Assembly: GCF_006516955.1 (NCBI RefSeq) | Contig: NZ_VHLG01000016.1 | Location: forward strand, 38,766-102,765 | Source: Martelella alba | GTDB lineage: Bacteria > Pseudomonadota > Alphaproteobacteria > Rhizobiales > Rhizobiaceae | Direction: 5' to 3' | DNA: 64,000 nucleotides | In this document: in pieces, positions 33,671 to 42,768 of the stretch | Numbering within the stretch: position 1 is the first letter of the stretch | Layout of the letters: every line of letters begins with the position of its first letter | Position numbers and translations under genes: made by a program | Notes under the pieces: generated by a model | What the model was told of the DNA's origin: nothing | Database searches by the model: none | What the model saw: only the letters and a program-made list of their open reading frames with translations

Positions 33671-34948
33671 ATGTCAGAACCGATCGGGGAGGCCGGAACA
33701 TCATCGGGATGGACCGGAAAGACCACCAATCTTCAGCAACCGCATTTCCCGAAACGCATCGCCATCGGCCTTGCCATCGGTGCCTTTTGCTGGATCGTTG
33801 CCTATCTCGGCGCCGTTGCCGTGCTGCTGCCGGCCCGAGTCGCCGAGATCGATCCCGGCAACAAGGCCACCATCATCGCCCTCAACTCGACCATCGCCAT
33901 GGTGGTTGCAACGCTTGCCAACCTGCTGATCGGCGCTTTTTCCGATCTCACCCGCAGCAAGCTCGGACGCCGCACGCCGTGGATCTGGATCGGCGCCATC
34001 GGCTCGCTCGTCAGCCTGCTCTATCTCGGCCACGTGAAGACGGCGACCGGCCTGATCGTCACATGGGCGATCTACCAGGTCTTTCTGAATGCCATCATCG
34101 CGCCGCTGATCGCAACGATTGCCGATCGTATCGCGCCACGGTTCCGCGGCAGTGCCGCCTCGTCCTATGCACTTGGCATCGGCGTCGGCGCCGGCCTCGG
34201 CCAGGTGATCGGTGCCCAGTTCCTCGGCGATATCGCACAGGGTTTCCTGATCCTCGGCGTACTGACGGCAATCGCAGCACCGGCCGCGTCCTTCTGCTTC
34301 CGCGAGCTTTCAAGCCTGCCGATGCCGAAGAAGAGCTTCAGCCGCGAGATGGTGCTGGATCACTTCGTTTTCGCCCGGCATGACGCCCGCGACTATTATC
34401 TGGCGCTGTTCGGCAAGTTCTTCATCATGGTCGCCAAATTCTCGGTGCAGGGCTATATCCTCTACATCCTCACCGACTACATGCTGCTCGACCGTGCCGA
34501 TGCCGGCCGCTATATCTCGCTGACGGCAACGATCATCATGATTGCGGGCATTGCCATGGCCTTTGTTGCCGGGCCTGTTGCCGACAAGCTCGGCCGCATC
34601 AAGCTGCCGGTTGTTGTTGCCTCGCTGCTGATCGCGATTGGCGTCTTCCTGCCCTATCTGTCGCCCACGCCGCATATGATCATTCTCTATTCGGTCTTTG
34701 GCGGCCTCGGCCTTGGCATTTTCAATGCCGTCGACCAGGCGCTGAACATTGCCGTCCTGCCCGATCCGGAAACATCGGCCAAGGATCTCGGCATTCTCAA
34801 CTTCGCCAGCACCGGTGGCCAGATCGCCGGTCCGCTGCTTGCCGCAGCGGCCATCACCAATGTCGGTTATCACGCGCTCTTCATCGTTTCGGCCATCACC
34901 GCCGTGATCGGAGCGCTGCTTTTCCTGGCCATCCGCCGGGTTCACTGA
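33671..34948 (+). CDS. MFS transporter (sugar-type)
   Basis: Twelve-helix membrane carrier of 425 residues. The loop between helices 2 and 3 has the MFS motif A as GAFSDLTRSKLGRRTPW, repeated in weaker form in the second half as GPVADKLGRIK. It follows the GH3 gene after 23 bp, so it is probably the importer of the GH3 substrate. Confidence 0.83.
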   Translation: MSEPIGEAGTSSGWTGKTTNLQQPHFPKRIAIGLAIGAFCWIVAYLGAVAVLLPARVAEIDPGNKATIIALNSTIAMVVATLANLLIGAFSDLTRSKLGRRTPWIWIGAIGSLVSLLYLGHVKTATGLIVTWAIYQVFLNAIIAPLIATIADRIAPRFRGSAASSYALGIGVGAGLGQVIGAQFLGDIAQGFLILGVLTAIAAPAASFCFRELSSLPMPKKSFSREMVLDHFVFARHDARDYYLALFGKFFIMVAKFSVQGYILYILTDYMLLDRADAGRYISLTATIIMIAGIAMAFVAGPVADKLGRIKLPVVVASLLIAIGVFLPYLSPTPHMIILYSVFGGLGLGIFNAVDQALNIAVLPDPETSAKDLGILNFASTGGQIAGPLLAAAAITNVGYHALFIVSAITAVIGALLFLAIRRVH

Positions 34949-34961
34949 AGGACGTATCAAA

Positions 34962-35693
34962 ATGCCGCTTCTCCTGACATCCGTTTTCATCGGCGCGATC
35001 CTGCAGCGTGTGTCAGGCATTGGCTTTGCAATGGTCGTGGCGCCGTTCACGATCATTGCAATCGGCCCGGCTCAAGGGGTCGTTCTCGTGCAGATGTGCG
35101 GGGTCGCCTCCGCCATCATCGTGCTGACCCAGGTGGTTCGCGACGTGAACTGGAAGATCTATCTCGTGCTCCTGCCCGCCAGTGCCGTCGGCATCATCCT
35201 TGGCACGGTGTTCGTCTCCCGCTTTCCGGGCGCCGAGGCAGAAATCATCAGCGCGCTTGTCATGCTGCTGATGCTGGCAGCGTCTGTGACCGCTGGCTAT
35301 CTCAAGGAATATCCGCGCAATGCCGGCACGCTGACGGCAGCGGGCGGGCTGGCCGGGGCCATGACGGTTCTGGCTGGCGTCGGGGGTGTCGCACTGACCT
35401 CGCTGAAAGAGGCAACCCGGTGGGACCAGCGCTCCTTTGTTGCCACGCTGCAACCCTATCTGATCACGCTGTCGACCGGAACCGTGATTGCCCGTCTTGC
35501 CGCCGCGCCGGATGCATGGCCAGCGCTTTCGGCCACCGTTTGGGGCGGGATCGTCGCCGTCATGGTGGTCGGCATGCTGTTCGGCGCGCAGCTATCGCGC
35601 TGGATGAAGGCGCGCCATGCCGCACAGCTGACGCTGGCCCTGTCGCTGATCGGTGCATTGGCTGCCCTGGCAGATGGTATCAGCAAACTCTAA
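34962..35693 (+). CDS. TSUP-family membrane protein (TauE/SafE)
   Basis: Hydrophobic protein of 243 residues with seven to eight predicted helices and internal two-fold likeness, as in the sulfite/sulfonate exporter TauE/SafE family. It follows the MFS gene by 13 bp in the same operon. The family moves anions such as sulfite, sulfoacetate or organic acids; its job beside a glycosidase is unclear, perhaps export of an aglycone or acid product. Confidence 0.75.
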   Translation: MPLLLTSVFIGAILQRVSGIGFAMVVAPFTIIAIGPAQGVVLVQMCGVASAIIVLTQVVRDVNWKIYLVLLPASAVGIILGTVFVSRFPGAEAEIISALVMLLMLAASVTAGYLKEYPRNAGTLTAAGGLAGAMTVLAGVGGVALTSLKEATRWDQRSFVATLQPYLITLSTGTVIARLAAAPDAWPALSATVWGGIVAVMVVGMLFGAQLSRWMKARHAAQLTLALSLIGALAALADGISKL

Positions 35694-35860
35694 AGCGTGG
35701 AACGGCCAGTTCCGGCGACAAAACAATGAATGCGCGTGCCGAACCTGATCCATCAGGCCAGCACTTTCTGCGTGGCTTCCGTTTCTGGCTGACCCGCTTT
35801 ACTGTCGTCACGTGATTCACGGAAAAAGAGGCCCGGCGCGGCCTGTCTGGAAAAAATGTC

Positions 35861-36469
35861 ATGGGTGCATTGGGCAAGGGGACCGGTCGGCGGCTGAAAG
35901 CGGAGGACCGGCGCAATCAGATTATCGATGAAGCCTCCGTGCTGATTTCCGAACGCGGCTATTGGGGGATCTCGATCCGCGATATCGCGCTGCGCTGCGG
36001 GATTACCGACACCGCCATTCTCCATCATTTCGGCAATAAGGAAAACCTTCTGCTGGCCATCATCGAAAAGCGTGACGAGGATGACCGGCTGGCCTTTGCC
36101 GCCTATCTCGGCGTCAAACGCGATGCGCTTTATGAGCAGATCCCGAGCTTTGCGGTGGAAACCATTTGCCAGGCGCTTGTGCACCGCAATGCCTCACAGC
36201 CGGAAATCGTCCGCCTTTATACGCTGCTCAGTGCCGAGGCGTTGCAGCCGAACCATCCCGTCCACGCCTATTTCGTCGCACGCGAACAGCGCGTCATCGA
36301 CACTTTTGCCGCCGCGCGCTGCCATTTGAAGATGGATCCGCTGGCCCGTGGCCGCCTGCTTCTGTCACTGATGGATGGCGTGCAGCTGCGCTGGCTGCGC
36401 GATCTCGACAATATCGATCTGATCGCCGAGTGGAACGCAGCCGCTGGTATTGTTCTGGGTCATGAGTGA
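35861..36469 (+). CDS. TetR-family transcriptional regulator
   Basis: Regulator of 202 residues. The helix-turn-helix is at residues about 15-60 (IIDEASVLISERGYWGISIRDIALRCGITDTAILHHFGNKENLLLAII), given here by position and ends. The C-terminal part is a ligand and dimer domain. It is the last gene in line after GH3, MFS and TSUP (167-bp gap) and probably binds the 26-bp palindrome at 31390-31415. Confidence 0.83.
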   Translation: MGALGKGTGRRLKAEDRRNQIIDEASVLISERGYWGISIRDIALRCGITDTAILHHFGNKENLLLAIIEKRDEDDRLAFAAYLGVKRDALYEQIPSFAVETICQALVHRNASQPEIVRLYTLLSAEALQPNHPVHAYFVAREQRVIDTFAAARCHLKMDPLARGRLLLSLMDGVQLRWLRDLDNIDLIAEWNAAAGIVLGHE

Positions 36470-36495
36470 GTGATGGTGCCGCAGGCCGCACCCGC

Positions 36496-37041
36496 CTATT
36501 CCATGATCAGGCTGCGGATGACACTGACCGGCAGGAACATGCGCAGGGGACTGGATGGCAGCGGCTGAAACCCGTAACTTTCATAAAGCGCCTTGCGCTT
36601 TGCAACCCGTTCAGCATTGCCGCAATCAAGGACATCAAGCATGACGATCGCCACGCCGATGGCATCGGCGGCAGCGGCAATCCGGCAAAGCGCGTCGACA
36701 AGCAGGTCACCGCCATAGCCGCCGCCCCTGAATTTCACATCCCGCCCGATCATCGAAATATAGGCTGCCGGAATATAACCATGCGACGGTCTGCTGCGGG
36801 CGAATTTCGCGGGTAGATCGGCATAATGCACGCCATGGGCATTGAGCGCATAGAAGCCGATGACCTGGCCCTCGGCGGTGGACATGACAAACAGCCGGAC
36901 ATTATCGGCACGCGCAAGCTTGTTCGCCGTTTTGCGAAAGTAGTTGTCGACCTGCTCAATACCGCAGGAAAAGCCCGTTCGATCATGCCGGGAGGCATCG
37001 AACGGCTCGATGATAACGCCCGCAGGCTTTTCTGCCGCCAT
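36496..37041 (-). CDS. GNAT acetyltransferase toxin (TacT-like)
   Basis: Toxin of 181 residues of a DUF1778-GNAT type II toxin-antitoxin pair. The GNAT fold shows acetyl-CoA binding in the stretch MIGRDVKFRGGGYGGDLLVDALCR near residue 97 and the conserved C-terminal YESYGFQPL. TacT toxins acetylate the amino group of charged tRNAs and block translation (known from Salmonella); that activity here is inferred from family and partner. Its ATG overlaps the antitoxin stop by one base. Confidence 0.85.
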   Translation of the reverse strand: MAAEKPAGVIIEPFDASRHDRTGFSCGIEQVDNYFRKTANKLARADNVRLFVMSTAEGQVIGFYALNAHGVHYADLPAKFARSRPSHGYIPAAYISMIGRDVKFRGGGYGGDLLVDALCRIAAAADAIGVAIVMLDVLDCGNAERVAKRKALYESYGFQPLPSSPLRMFLPVSVIRSLIME

Positions 37042-37349
37042 TATTTCGAGGTAACGGTTTCACTGTGCCGGCGAAACGCCGCCCGCAAGGCATCCGTCGG
37101 CGCCTTCGGCGCGTCAAGTGCTGCAAAAAAAGCCTCGTGATCGGCCGGCGCCAGCGCCGTGCGCTCATGCGCTGCAATCGTTTCCAGCGCGGCCTGATAG
37201 GCGGCGTTCATGGTGAAAACGGAATCATCAACACCGGAAAGCGCCGCAGCCTGCTGAATTGCACTCTTGATGCGCGGCTTGGTCCTGAAATTCATCCGGG
37301 CTTCGTTGCGCTCGTCAATATTATGTGTCGTATCATGGAAACCACGCAT
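37041..37349 (-). CDS. DUF1778 antitoxin (TacA-like)
   Basis: Antitoxin of 102 residues. The N-terminal ribbon-helix-helix (ARMNFRTKPRIKSAIQQAAALSG) binds DNA as a dimer and the C-terminal region DHEAFFAALDAPKAPTDALRAAF is the conserved toxin-wrapping tail of this family. A strong GGAGG site precedes the ATG at 37349. It is the first gene of the pair and probably represses the operon at the palindrome 37375-37395. Confidence 0.87.
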   Translation of the reverse strand: MRGFHDTTHNIDERNEARMNFRTKPRIKSAIQQAAALSGVDDSVFTMNAAYQAALETIAAHERTALAPADHEAFFAALDAPKAPTDALRAAFRRHSETVTSK

Positions 37350-37374
37350 GGCCGCCTCCTGTCATCTGCCTCTA

Positions 37375-37395
37375 TGTATGTCAGATTGACGTACA
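37375..37395. promoter_or_regulatory. toxin-antitoxin autoregulatory operator
   Basis: TGTATGTCA, 3 bases, TGACGTACA: a 9-bp inverted repeat with one mismatch lies 26 bp upstream of the antitoxin start. This fits the ribbon-helix-helix operator expected for DUF1778 antitoxins. Confidence 0.6.
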
Positions 37396-37461
37396 ATTCA
37401 AGAGAGAAGGACCGCTTCGACAACGCAGCCTTCACCGCATCCGGCCCCGTTCAGCGCCTGC

Positions 37462-38670
37462 TCACTCGTCCACAGCCGCCGCTGGCGGCGGTCCATCGGC
37501 GGCAATGCAGCTGGATGCTGAAACGCCGCTGAACCGATAGAGCATCGTCAGATCACCACCGAGTTTTGAATTCGACAATGGCCTCAAGGGCCGGAGTTTG
37601 AGATCCAGCGGAACATCATCGATGAGGCTCAGATAGGCTTCCAGGAAGGCGATTTCGAATTTCTGCTGGTTCACAAGGCCGCTCGGCAGCGACTGTTGCT
37701 TTCCGGCGATCTGGGCGATGCGTTCAGGATCGCTGATCCCGTCCAGAGCAAATTCAACCCCTTTGCGAAGCCTAGCAATATCGTCGGCGCTGGCAAAGTG
37801 GCCTGCCTGGCACAGAAGCAATCGCGACACCGTCAGCGGTGCCAGGGCATGCAGCTGGTAATGAAGCGCATATTTGCCGCGCCGCATCTCCACCGGCAGG
37901 CTGCCATCCTCCAGCTGTGTATCGAGTATCAAGCTCTGGCTGTCCGACGCCCAGTCGAGAAAATCAGGCTCGTCCAGGAGAAGCCCGGCTTCCGTCACGG
38001 CAAATGCGGCCCAGGCCCGCAGGTTTGAAACCCGGGCGCGCGGCGGCGCATCGTCATTCCAATAGCGGATCATGGCCTCGGCATTGGTCTGAAGCCAGGT
38101 CTCGATCGTTGATTTTTCAGCCGCCCGGTCGGTGACAAGCGGCCTCACCTGCCTGTAGGCGGCGGCCACGCCTGCGAGCCGGGACGGATAGGTCAGTTCG
38201 GCATTTTCCGTGTCCAGCTGGCTAAATGCGCCGGCCGTCGCCCAGTCATAAATTCCGTCGATCACACAGCCGGCATTTTCCGCCGCAATTGCAGGGTTGA
38301 TCATCGCGGCATTGCTCAGATCGGCAAGCTGACGCACGAAATTATCCGCATCGGCAAGCGCCTTCGTCACCGCTTCATCGGCCTTGGCATCCAGATCGGA
38401 TCGATCTTCGCTGTCCGCCGCATAGCGGCTTCCGTAATCGAGTATGACCGTCGGCTCTGGAAAGGCCGGGCAGGCCGGGCTGCCGGACATGCCCTGTTCT
38501 ACGACTGGTTCAACGGCCGGTTCGCGCGACGTTTGCGAGACTGGGGCCGCGACTGGGCCCGAAGCTGGAACGGACTGCCATTGGGCATGGGCAGGCGCGA
38601 ACGATGCGACACCCAGTGCCATCATCGCCGCGATCTTCAGGAGAAAGGCCGCAAATGCTCTAAAACCCAT
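37462..38670 (-). CDS. AlgL-like periplasmic protein, PL5 alginate lyase fold (degenerate?)
   Basis: Protein of 402 residues with a Sec signal peptide (to A-P-A-H-A, about residue 29). The alpha-barrel of the PL5 family is suggested by VEMRRGKYALHYQLHALAPLTVSRLL, matching the region of AlgL with the catalytic Arg and Tyr (RxxxALxY). The other hallmark, N-N-H-x-Y-W, appears here as S-N-L-R-A-W, so the catalytic His seems to be Leu by eye alignment. The protein may therefore not cleave alginate and may have only a structural role. It is the last gene of the alginate-type operon. Confidence 0.65.
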   Translation of the reverse strand: MGFRAFAAFLLKIAAMMALGVASFAPAHAQWQSVPASGPVAAPVSQTSREPAVEPVVEQGMSGSPACPAFPEPTVILDYGSRYAADSEDRSDLDAKADEAVTKALADADNFVRQLADLSNAAMINPAIAAENAGCVIDGIYDWATAGAFSQLDTENAELTYPSRLAGVAAAYRQVRPLVTDRAAEKSTIETWLQTNAEAMIRYWNDDAPPRARVSNLRAWAAFAVTEAGLLLDEPDFLDWASDSQSLILDTQLEDGSLPVEMRRGKYALHYQLHALAPLTVSRLLLCQAGHFASADDIARLRKGVEFALDGISDPERIAQIAGKQQSLPSGLVNQQKFEIAFLEAYLSLIDDVPLDLKLRPLRPLSNSKLGGDLTMLYRFSGVSASSCIAADGPPPAAAVDE

Positions 38671-38682
38671 TGGTCCTTCGTC

Positions 38683-41412
38683 TCATTGGCGTTTCATCAG
38701 CTGAAGGCGCTGGCGCGCCTCCTTATCGCCTGCTTCTGCTGCGGCCTGCAACCACTTTGTCGCTTCGTCTCTGGAAACATCCGTGCCGATGCCAAAGGCA
38801 TAGGCGTCAGCCAGAAGCGACATGGCCTTGAGGTCATTTGCTTCGGCGGCGCGCTTCAGCCAGGCGGTTGACTGAAACAATTCATAGGGCGTTGCCGCCG
38901 GTGTTCTCAGCATCAGCCCCAATTCGCGCATCGCATCCGGGTTCCCGGCATCTGCAGCATTCTGATAGGCACGCTTGAGATCAAAACGGGCAAGAACGGC
39001 CGCCTGAACGGATGCTGGCGCCTTTTTCAGCCGGCTGGAAACACTGTAGAGCCGGTCAGCGGAGGCCCCGTTCAAAAGATCGAGATAGATCGTCTGCTCC
39101 AGTCCGGCATCATAGAAATCATCGCCCTGCGACAACCAGTCCAGAAGCCGGTAGGCGGCCGGCTGATAGCCCGCATCGTAAGCGCGCTTGTAAAGCGCAA
39201 AGGCCTGGGCGCGGGACTGTTCAGATCCAAGCGCCAGCAGGATATCGCCATTATGCAGATCCTGCCAGGGATCGCCCGCACTGAGTTCCACCGCCACCTT
39301 GGCAAAGCGCGCGGCCTCGTCGCGATAGCCGCGATCAAGCGCAAAATGGGCGAGACGATCCACGGCGGCATAGGTGCATGGCATCGTACCGATGGCCCTG
39401 AGGAAAAGGGCGCGGGCTCTTTCCCTGTCTTTAGTCCGGCTTGCAGCAAACAGAATGGCCGCGGAATCACCGGAATTGGCAAAGGCCTTCAGCACATCTT
39501 CAGATGGCGAAAACCCCGCCCCGCCCTGCGCCTTCAATGCTGCATCAAGCCGCCAGAGATCATCGCCGGAAATCTGCGCGCCAAGATTTGTGACCAGCGC
39601 TTCCGTCTCGCTCAGGCTGGCTGTATCGGGATTGAGCAGATAGAAATGGGCCAACTGCTGCGCGGCGCGGACATTGCCGCCAGCGGCTTGATTGCGCAGT
39701 GCCGCCAACGCTTCGCCATTGCTGTCCCCGGTCAGATCGGCAATCTCCGCACCATCCTCAAATCCGCCCTGCTGCTGCCACGCTGACCGGATCAGCTTTG
39801 CATCCTGCGGCCTGAGCCGTATCTGTCTGGCAATCTCGGCCTTGATGGCGTCATCATCACCGGCAAGGGCGGCCGATTGCAGCTGTGCCAGTTCCAGTGG
39901 TCCGCCGTCTTTGCCGAATGCGGCCAGCTGGTCCGCATCAGGATCAGCCATGCCGTAACGGCTGCCCTCGGCTCTCCAGAAGCGGGCAAGGTCGATGTCG
40001 GGGTCATCCGGCGCAAGGCATAATTGCGCCCGCCACAGCGCATCAAAGGCGGCCTTTTTGCCCTTGTCCATGGCAAGCGGGTAAAGAAGATCCAGCGCCC
40101 TGGTGTAAGAGCCCCTGTCTTCCGGCGTGGTGAGATCGAGCCGGGCCAGTTCAAGCGTTCCGTCATCATCGCCAAGATCACGGGCCTTTGAAAACAGCGC
40201 GGCGGCCTGTTTGCGCCCGGCAAACGGCCCCTGCTCTTCAAGAACCAGCCGGCCAAGCCTGAGGAAGGCCCAGCCGGGCGCATTCTCAGACTGCGTCAAT
40301 GCGACAAGCTGGTTTTGCAAGAGCGCGCTGCTTGCGCTGGTCGCCAGCCCCTGGGCTTCCCTGAGCCTGATGGACGCGATTGCGGCATCGACATTTCCCT
40401 CAGCGGCAAGGCCGTCATAGATCTTGAGCGCCTTGGCCGGGTCGGCCGGCAGCAGCGCGCCAGCCACATAGGCGTCTGCCAGAGCGAGACGGGCCTGGAC
40501 CACACCGCTATCGGCAGCCTGCTGAAGATATCTGAGCAGCAGGCTGTTATCCTTTTTGATGGCCGTACTCTCAAGGTGATAGCGGGCGACGCGCCATGCG
40601 GCATCGCCATCGCCCATTTCCGCAGCGAACCGGTACCAGACCTCGGCATAGGGATAGTCCTGCTGAACGATTTCGCCCTGTTCATAGGCCCTGGCAATTC
40701 GCTTGGCGCGATCACAGATCTGCGGATCCGCCTTGCCCAGTATGGCCCCGAAACCAAGAGGAAAGGCGGCCTTCGGCTCAAGCGCCCAGCCGGGTGTTTC
40801 AAGCCCGGCAGCCGAACGCGCGGCAAGGTCCAGCACGGCATTGCCATTGCCGCCATATGCGGCCTGCAGCTTGTATTGTAGCCCTCTCTCCTGATCCGGC
40901 GCAACGGCAATGCCTTGCAGATAAAGATCCGCCAGAAGATTTTGAACACCCGGCGAGCCCGCCAGATCGGGCGATTGCAATTGCGTCAGCAAATCGCTCG
41001 CTTCTAGATCGGCGATCCGGCCAGCAGCGACATACAGATTGACCATATCCATGAGATAGCTGGCATCGCTGTAGCTGCGATCGATACGCAGTCTCAGATC
41101 GGAACCCTGACGAATGGTCTCGAAGAAACCGGCCGCATCGATTGCACGCAAGCGTGCGAGATCGCGGTCCATATCCTCGACACGCACGCCGGATGGCAGC
41201 CGCTTGCCATCAAAGGACGACCATTGGCGCTGGATGAGATCATCGGATCGCCATGGTGCACAGACCTTGCCCGGCAGCGTGTCGGGCGGCAGGAAGGTGA
41301 TGGCAGGCGGTGACGCCTTGGCAGGTTCGGTTTCTTGCGCCAGTGCGACCAGGGGGAAGGCGATCATCCAGAGGATCGTTACGATGGCGGTGTGGCGCTT
41401 GGCTTTCAGCAT
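38683..41412 (-). CDS. AlgK-like Sel1/TPR-repeat periplasmic protein
   Basis: Protein of 909 residues. I choose ATG 41412 (GGGAG site, signal peptide ending L-V-A-L-A) over the frame start at 41523 inside the upstream gene. It consists of many Sel1-like helical pairs, for example AEVWYRFAAEMGDGDAAWRVARYHL and a C-terminal AAEANDLKAMSLLADAYAFGIG. AlgK of Pseudomonas is a lipoprotein of about 450 residues that helps to place the export porin; this one is twice as long and has no lipobox Cys. It lies between the AlgX-like and AlgL-like genes, 16 bp after the former. Confidence 0.72.
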   Translation of the reverse strand: MLKAKRHTAIVTILWMIAFPLVALAQETEPAKASPPAITFLPPDTLPGKVCAPWRSDDLIQRQWSSFDGKRLPSGVRVEDMDRDLARLRAIDAAGFFETIRQGSDLRLRIDRSYSDASYLMDMVNLYVAAGRIADLEASDLLTQLQSPDLAGSPGVQNLLADLYLQGIAVAPDQERGLQYKLQAAYGGNGNAVLDLAARSAAGLETPGWALEPKAAFPLGFGAILGKADPQICDRAKRIARAYEQGEIVQQDYPYAEVWYRFAAEMGDGDAAWRVARYHLESTAIKKDNSLLLRYLQQAADSGVVQARLALADAYVAGALLPADPAKALKIYDGLAAEGNVDAAIASIRLREAQGLATSASSALLQNQLVALTQSENAPGWAFLRLGRLVLEEQGPFAGRKQAAALFSKARDLGDDDGTLELARLDLTTPEDRGSYTRALDLLYPLAMDKGKKAAFDALWRAQLCLAPDDPDIDLARFWRAEGSRYGMADPDADQLAAFGKDGGPLELAQLQSAALAGDDDAIKAEIARQIRLRPQDAKLIRSAWQQQGGFEDGAEIADLTGDSNGEALAALRNQAAGGNVRAAQQLAHFYLLNPDTASLSETEALVTNLGAQISGDDLWRLDAALKAQGGAGFSPSEDVLKAFANSGDSAAILFAASRTKDRERARALFLRAIGTMPCTYAAVDRLAHFALDRGYRDEAARFAKVAVELSAGDPWQDLHNGDILLALGSEQSRAQAFALYKRAYDAGYQPAAYRLLDWLSQGDDFYDAGLEQTIYLDLLNGASADRLYSVSSRLKKAPASVQAAVLARFDLKRAYQNAADAGNPDAMRELGLMLRTPAATPYELFQSTAWLKRAAEANDLKAMSLLADAYAFGIGTDVSRDEATKWLQAAAEAGDKEARQRLQLMKRQ

Positions 41413-41428
41413 CAAGATCTCCCGACAG

Positions 41429-42754
41429 TCACTGGGTTTGCGCAACGGGCGGGTTGCACAGATAAAGTGCGGGCGGTGCGTCGGGCCCGCCCGCAACCAC
41501 GACCGAAAGATCAAGAAGGCCATCAGAGGCCACGGGCCTCAGCGGCACGAAGACATTGCCATTGGCGGCAAGCTGGCCGTCCGCGCTGATGCTGAGATGT
41601 CTTTCCGTTCCCCTGCCATCCGTTGTCCTGATATCGACATGGTCAAATGCCGCCTGGCCGGTCCGGATCATCAACACGGATGCGCCGGGATCTGCGACCT
41701 TGCGCATGTCCACGCTGAGGCCCGGCGCGCCGGAAGGCTGGTTTGCGGCGGCGAGCGGTCTGCATTCGCGCCCTGCAGCGGCCAGAAGAATGTTCCAGCC
41801 GATTGGCCCCGCACCGGATCGCGCGCCGGCAACCGGGGCTTCCCAGATGAGGAAGGGCGGCGGCGCGGTAATGAAAGCATCCGAAGTCACGTAATCGATC
41901 ATCGCGGCCAGCGCGTCAGCGCCCGCTATCGCGCGGTTCTCAACCCGCAAGGCACTGAATTCTTCGATAAACCCCGCAAAGTGGGAAAATTCCGGCAGGG
42001 AATATTGCGTGCCGACCAGCACAGCCGGAGAGGCCGTATCATCGCCATCAGCCGGCATATTGGCCGGTTTGGTTTCGAAAACATGGCCGATCACGGGCGG
42101 CAGGTTTTCGCGGCAGAAGGCCTGCAGGTTGTTTCGCATCGCTGAAGGCCGCAGCACCGGCCCATACATCATTGTTTCATAAGCCGTGTGCGCAATGCCG
42201 CCATAAGCGGGGCGCGCCATCACCACATTTGCGGCGGCCTTGGCGGCGATGCGCGCGCCGTGGTCGCTCCAATATTCCGCACTGCGATAAAAGGCCGGGT
42301 CCGCGGTGCCCGCCGCACGCAACGGCTGCAGCAGATCGACAGCGGCGACACCTGCGGTCTGGAGCCGGGCGACGAACGTCTCATAGAGCTTGTCGGATAT
42401 ATCAGCCTCGAAACCGAGCGCAAATGCTGCATCGGGCAAAAGGTCAGACATGACCTGTCCCTTGGTGGGAACCGGAACATAGACCAGCGTCGTGCCCCTG
42501 GCCGCCAGCTGTTTCGACAGTGCGGCGATGCTGGCGACCATCTGCGGATCACCGGTCATCGGCATACGAATATCGTCATCAACCGAAAAGAAAAAGCCAT
42601 CCTTGCCTTCGATGGTTTTCGGACTGGCAAGTGTTTGAAGACCGGTGCAGCCAAACCCCGTTTCGGGGACGGTCGTTTCAGCCCGGGCGGCGGCATTGCC
42701 GGCAACGAACAGCAGGACGGCAAGAGCAAGCTTCCGCATGGTTCGATTTTCCAT
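41429..42754 (-). CDS. AlgX/AlgJ-like protein, SGNH acetyltransferase fold with changed active site
   Basis: Periplasmic protein of 441 residues with a signal peptide (to about residue 25). The order of elements follows AlgX: KDGFFFSVDDDIR, LVYVPVPTKGQV, the EYWSDHGARIAAKAA segment, LVGTQYSLPEFSHF, and a C-terminal carbohydrate-binding-like region (GASVLMIRTGQAAFDHVDI). Known AlgX/AlgJ enzymes have D-x-H-W and G-T/D-S motifs for the Asp, His and Ser of the triad; here the same places read A-E-Y-W and G-T-Q. All three catalytic residues thus seem lost, which would leave polymer binding without O-acetylation. AlgI and AlgF genes are not in the window. Confidence 0.68.
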   Translation of the reverse strand: MENRTMRKLALAVLLFVAGNAAARAETTVPETGFGCTGLQTLASPKTIEGKDGFFFSVDDDIRMPMTGDPQMVASIAALSKQLAARGTTLVYVPVPTKGQVMSDLLPDAAFALGFEADISDKLYETFVARLQTAGVAAVDLLQPLRAAGTADPAFYRSAEYWSDHGARIAAKAAANVVMARPAYGGIAHTAYETMMYGPVLRPSAMRNNLQAFCRENLPPVIGHVFETKPANMPADGDDTASPAVLVGTQYSLPEFSHFAGFIEEFSALRVENRAIAGADALAAMIDYVTSDAFITAPPPFLIWEAPVAGARSGAGPIGWNILLAAAGRECRPLAAANQPSGAPGLSVDMRKVADPGASVLMIRTGQAAFDHVDIRTTDGRGTERHLSISADGQLAANGNVFVPLRPVASDGLLDLSVVVAGGPDAPPALYLCNPPVAQTQ

Positions 42755-42768
42755 TCGCGTGTCTCCCC

